Positions 6,038-8,260 of a DNA stretch of 8,260 bases are shown in pieces. The translations under genes and the position numbers were made by a program. The notes below the pieces were generated by a model. The model saw nothing but the letters and a program-made list of their open reading frames with translations. It made no database searches and was not told the origin of the DNA. Source of the stretch: Kiritimatiellales bacterium (lineage in GTDB: Bacteria > Verrucomicrobiota > Kiritimatiellia > Kiritimatiellales > Pontiellaceae). The stretch is from assembly GCA_030588285.1 (NCBI GenBank), contig JAUUYK010000030.1, forward strand, positions 1 through 8,260, read 5' to 3'. Numbering within the stretch: position 1 is the first letter of the stretch; every line of letters begins with the position of its first letter.

Positions 6038-6283
6038 TTAGATCCGTGCAACGTGGGTAGACTCGGCGGCAACGATCAGGCGATTCACCAGATCTTCATA
6101 GCTTCCGGCGGCGAGTAGCACTTCGCCATTGGGCATAATGACTTCCGCGCGGTCCGTGAACTTGTCGGATGAACGGATGCGAACGCCAGTCATTTCGACG
6201 AGCCGCCGATTTTCGGGCTTTTTGGAATCGTCAGTATCTTTGGTGTAGTTGTTTAGATTAACTGCGTATACTTCGAGAAACAT
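6038..6283 (-). CDS. Uncharacterised 81-residue protein
   Basis: I do not recognise this protein. It has no signal peptide, no membrane segment and no cysteine. The N-terminus reads MFLEVYAVNLNN, followed by a charged K/D/E-rich stretch (15-26). The second half looks like beta strands and a helix: RLVEMTGVRI (27-36), AEVIMPNGEVLLAAGS (46-61) and YEDLVNRLIVAAES (62-75). The strand-turn-strand-helix around MPNGEV recalls very small cytoplasmic proteins such as FlbD-like ones, but the likeness is too weak for a name. It has AAGGAG 6 bases before the ATG and its own terminator, so it is almost certainly a real single-gene unit. It is divergent from purA and convergent with the degraded frame. Confidence 0.82.
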   Translation of the reverse strand: MFLEVYAVNLNNYTKDTDDSKKPENRRLVEMTGVRIRSSDKFTDRAEVIMPNGEVLLAAGSYEDLVNRLIVAAESTHVARI

Positions 6284-6289
6284 GGGCTT

Positions 6290-6295
6290 CTCCTT
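6290..6295 (-). promoter_or_regulatory. Strong ribosome binding site of the 81-residue gene
   Basis: AAGGAG on the minus strand sits 6 bases before the ATG at 6283. It is the best Shine-Dalgarno match in the window and fixes the start of a gene that has no homologue I can recall. Confidence 0.8.
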
Positions 6296-6340
6296 TTTTT
6301 AGGGTTTCATGAATCCGTCACAAACGGGGTTTCAATGCGC

Positions 6341-6358
6341 GCAGGATACTATGCCTGC
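6341..6358. repeat. Short inverted repeat in the divergent spacer
   Basis: GCAGG (6341-6345) and CCTGC (6354-6358) flank 8 bases between the small minus-strand gene and purA. Its placement would suit an operator, but a 5-base arm is easily met by chance. Confidence 0.2.
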
Positions 6359-6418
6359 TTCAAAAATGAAAATTTTTATACCTCTTTATAATTCGGCCAC
6401 ATATGACTTCGGGAATAC

Positions 6419-6447
6419 TTGACGGCGACAACGGGTTTCTCTACTTT
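6419..6447 (+). promoter_or_regulatory. Candidate sigma70-type promoter for purA
   Basis: TTGACG (6419-6424), a 17-base spacer and TACTTT (6442-6447) make the best -35/-10 pair in the 238-base divergent spacer. Transcription would start near 6454, giving a leader of about 68 bases before purA. A perfect TATAAT at 6387-6392 also exists but has no -35 partner. Confidence 0.45.
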
Positions 6448-6458
6448 CTCCGCTTCAT

Positions 6459-6492
6459 AAGAGTCCTTGTGAAAGGGCTTCTTTTTTTCACA
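6459..6492 (+). promoter_or_regulatory. Terminator-like hairpin with overlapping alternative inverted repeat in the purA leader
   Basis: AAGAGTCC (6459-6466) can pair with GGGCTTCTT (6475-6483), with one bulged T and one G-U, followed by a T run that extends to 6488. This is an intrinsic-terminator shape with no plus-strand gene before it. A second repeat, TGTGAAA (6468-6474) with TTTCACA (6486-6492), uses the loop of the first and the end of the T run, so the two folds exclude each other. That is the layout of an attenuator. It matches no riboswitch I can name and could be chance. Confidence 0.35.
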
Positions 6493-6521
6493 GACGCAAC
6501 GCTAAAATCAGGGCTAAACAT

Positions 6522-7799
6522 ATGTCGAAGACAATATTGATCGGGTCGCAGTGGGGCGACGAAGGTAAAGGGAAAATCATCGATGTACTCACCGCGAACG
6601 CGGACTGGGTCGTCCGCTATCAGGGCGGAAATAATGCAGGACACACCGTTGAAATCGGCGACCAGAAATATGTTCTTCATCTCACCCCCTCCGGCATCCT
6701 GCGCGAAAACTGCAAGTGCGTAATCGGCAACGGCCTCGTGGTCGACCTGATTGGCCTAACCAGCGAGCTGACCGATCTGGTTAAGCGCGGCATTAAACTC
6801 GACGGTCGCCTATTCATCTCCGACCGCGCGCACATGGTTCTGCAATACCACAAAGAACTCGACGGCGCGAAAGAAGGCAATCTATCGAGCGGCAAAAAGA
6901 TTGGAACCACCAAACGTGGCATTGGCCCCGCTTACATTGATAAAGCCGATCGCACCGGCCTACGCCTCAGCGATATTTTAGAAGACGACTTTACCGATCT
7001 CGTTCGGGTACAGGCCGAAAAGAAAAATGATATTCTCATCTCGATGGGCGCCGAACCGCTCAATATCGACACGCTGATTTCGGATATTAAAGAAGCGGCA
7101 GATTATCTCCGTCCATTTATTTGCGACACCATTCCACTGCTACACGAAGCCGTTAAAAATGACGACGAAATCCTCTTCGAAGGCGCACAAGGCGTGATGC
7201 TCGACATCGACTTTGGGAGCTACCCGTACGTCACTTCATCCAACACCGGCGCAGGCGGTGCTCCATCGGGATCCGGCGTTCCACCGAATGCAATTGATCG
7301 GGTTGTCGGCATTGTAAAAGCCTACACCACTCGGGTGGGTGGCGGTCCCTTCCCGACTGAACTTCATGATGATATGGGCGCACACATTGCCGAAATTGGC
7401 AACGAGTTTGGCGCCACCACCGGCCGGGCACGGCGTTGCGGTTGGTTCGATGGCGTAGTGGCCCGCTATGCCGCCATGATTGGCGGAATTAACGAATGGG
7501 CGCTCATGAAACTCGACGTGCTCGATGCCGTCGAAACCATCAAAGTTTGCGTGGCCTACGAAGTGGACGGCGAACGCATCACCACCGTGCCTTCCAGCAT
7601 TCGTAAGCTCGAACGCTGCGTCCCAATCTATGAAGAAATTCAGGGATGGAATACCCCGACCACCGAATGCACCACGTGGGAAGAGTTGCCCGAACTCGCT
7701 CAAAAATACATCGTATATCTGGAAGAACTTACCGGCGTGAAAGTATCCATTCTCTCCGTTGGCCCCAAACGTTCCAGCACACTCCAGCTCGATCGCTAA
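6522..7799 (+). CDS. purA: Adenylosuccinate synthetase
   Basis: This 425-residue enzyme, of standard length, makes adenylosuccinate from IMP and aspartate using GTP, the first committed step from IMP to AMP. Visible motifs are the GTP P-loop variant GSQWGDEGKGK (8-18) with catalytic D13, GNNAGHT (36-42) with H41, GTTKRGIGPAY (128-138), FEGAQG (219-224), VKAYTTRVGGGPFPTEL (265-281) and TGRARRCGWFD (300-310, IMP/aspartate-binding arginines). The GTP-site end SVGPKR lies at 412-417. The ATG at 6522 is fixed by the family N-terminus (SKTILIGSQWGDEGKG), with AGGG at 6510-6513 as ribosome binding site. uppS follows after 9 bases, so the two are probably co-transcribed. A terminator-like fold in its leader may regulate it. 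Confidence 0.97.
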   Translation: MSKTILIGSQWGDEGKGKIIDVLTANADWVVRYQGGNNAGHTVEIGDQKYVLHLTPSGILRENCKCVIGNGLVVDLIGLTSELTDLVKRGIKLDGRLFISDRAHMVLQYHKELDGAKEGNLSSGKKIGTTKRGIGPAYIDKADRTGLRLSDILEDDFTDLVRVQAEKKNDILISMGAEPLNIDTLISDIKEAADYLRPFICDTIPLLHEAVKNDDEILFEGAQGVMLDIDFGSYPYVTSSNTGAGGAPSGSGVPPNAIDRVVGIVKAYTTRVGGGPFPTELHDDMGAHIAEIGNEFGATTGRARRCGWFDGVVARYAAMIGGINEWALMKLDVLDAVETIKVCVAYEVDGERITTVPSSIRKLERCVPIYEEIQGWNTPTTECTTWEELPELAQKYIVYLEELTGVKVSILSVGPKRSSTLQLDR

Positions 7800-7808
7800 C
7801 CTTCGCCA

Positions 7809-8260
7809 ATGCGTGTCGACCTCCAGAGTCTGGAAAAAATACCCCAGCACGTTGCCCTCATTATGGACAGCAACGGGCGCTGGGCGAAGGAGCGTGGACT
7901 TTCACGGATCGACGGACATAAAGAAGGGGCACAATCGGTTCGCGCCATTTTGCGCGCCGCCGCCCAAGCTGGGGTCGAATATATCACCGTCTATGCTTTC
8001 AGCACCGAAAACTGGAAGCGCCCAGCGAAGGAAGTTGATGGGTTGATGAAACTACTCGTCAGCTCGCTCAACGCCTACGAACAGGAGCTTCACGACCATC
8101 ATATTCGGCTTAAAGTGATGGGTCAGTTCGATCGCCTGCCCCTGCCCGTCCGCCTACGGTTGAAAAAAACCATGGATGCCACCGCGCACTATACCGACCA
8201 TACGTTTATTATTGCGCTAAGCTATGGATCGCGCACCGAAATCGCCGCGGCCGCAAAACA
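7809..8260 (+). CDS. uppS: Isoprenyl transferase (undecaprenyl diphosphate synthase), C-terminus off window
   Basis: The first 150 residues are visible and the gene is cut by the right edge. The enzyme adds isopentenyl units in cis to farnesyl diphosphate, giving the C55 lipid carrier for peptidoglycan and other surface polymers. Motifs are HVALIMDSNGRWAKERG (14-30) with the catalytic aspartate D20, GHKEG (36-40), VYAFSTENWKRP (61-72), EVDGLMKLL (75-83) and ALSYGSRTEI (136-145). The usual D-G-N-G-R-W reads D-S-N-G-R-W here. It begins 9 bases after purA. I see no Shine-Dalgarno before the ATG at 7809, so translation may depend on coupling to purA. The N-terminus matches the family from residue 11 onward, so the start is plausible but not proven. 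Confidence 0.94.
   Translation, partial: MRVDLQSLEKIPQHVALIMDSNGRWAKERGLSRIDGHKEGAQSVRAILRAAAQAGVEYITVYAFSTENWKRPAKEVDGLMKLLVSSLNAYEQELHDHHIRLKVMGQFDRLPLPVRLRLKKTMDATAHYTDHTFIIALSYGSRTEIAAAAK

Overview
The window looks like a compact bacterial chromosome segment. Its genes are GC-rich; for example, bases 7381-7440 hold 39 G/C in 60. It carries a biotin-dependent, sodium-pump-type decarboxylase (oadG-oadA), which is typical of anaerobes or fermenters. The gene order and protein style bring to mind the Kiritimatiellota/Verrucomicrobiota side of the PVC bacteria, but that is an impression, not a demonstrated placement. TAG, TGA and TAA all end normal genes here, so the standard bacterial code applies.

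Layout. Bases 1-1782 (minus strand) hold oadG followed by oadA, which runs off the left edge. A 134-base divergent spacer separates them from a plus-strand group: birA (biotin protein ligase) and a small 3D-domain lipoprotein gene, then the translation and cofactor trio rbfA, truB and ribF. Three of the junctions in this stretch are 4-base ATGA overlaps. Bases 5203-6037 hold no intact gene. This stretch contains an AT-rich degraded reading frame interrupted by two in-frame TAG codons, and then a short hairpin-bearing segment. A minus-strand gene for an unrecognised 81-residue protein follows, ending in a clear intrinsic terminator. After a second divergent spacer come purA and uppS on the plus strand; uppS runs off the right edge.

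How the genes fit together. BirA is the enzyme expected to attach biotin to the carrier domain that should lie at the off-window C-terminal end of OadA, so the divergent pair makes functional sense. OadG is the small membrane anchor of the same pump; the carboxybiotin decarboxylase subunit OadB is not in the window. RbfA and TruB act in ribosome and tRNA maturation and RibF makes FMN and FAD. PurA supplies AMP and UppS makes the undecaprenyl carrier for the cell wall.

The points most worth a second look are the altered active-site motifs of the OadA-like carboxyltransferase, the degraded low-GC island, the terminator-like hairpin in the purA leader with a competing inverted repeat, and the uncharacterised 81-residue protein. 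I found no CRISPR array, tRNA, rRNA or recognisable transposase, and no convincing new multi-gene system.
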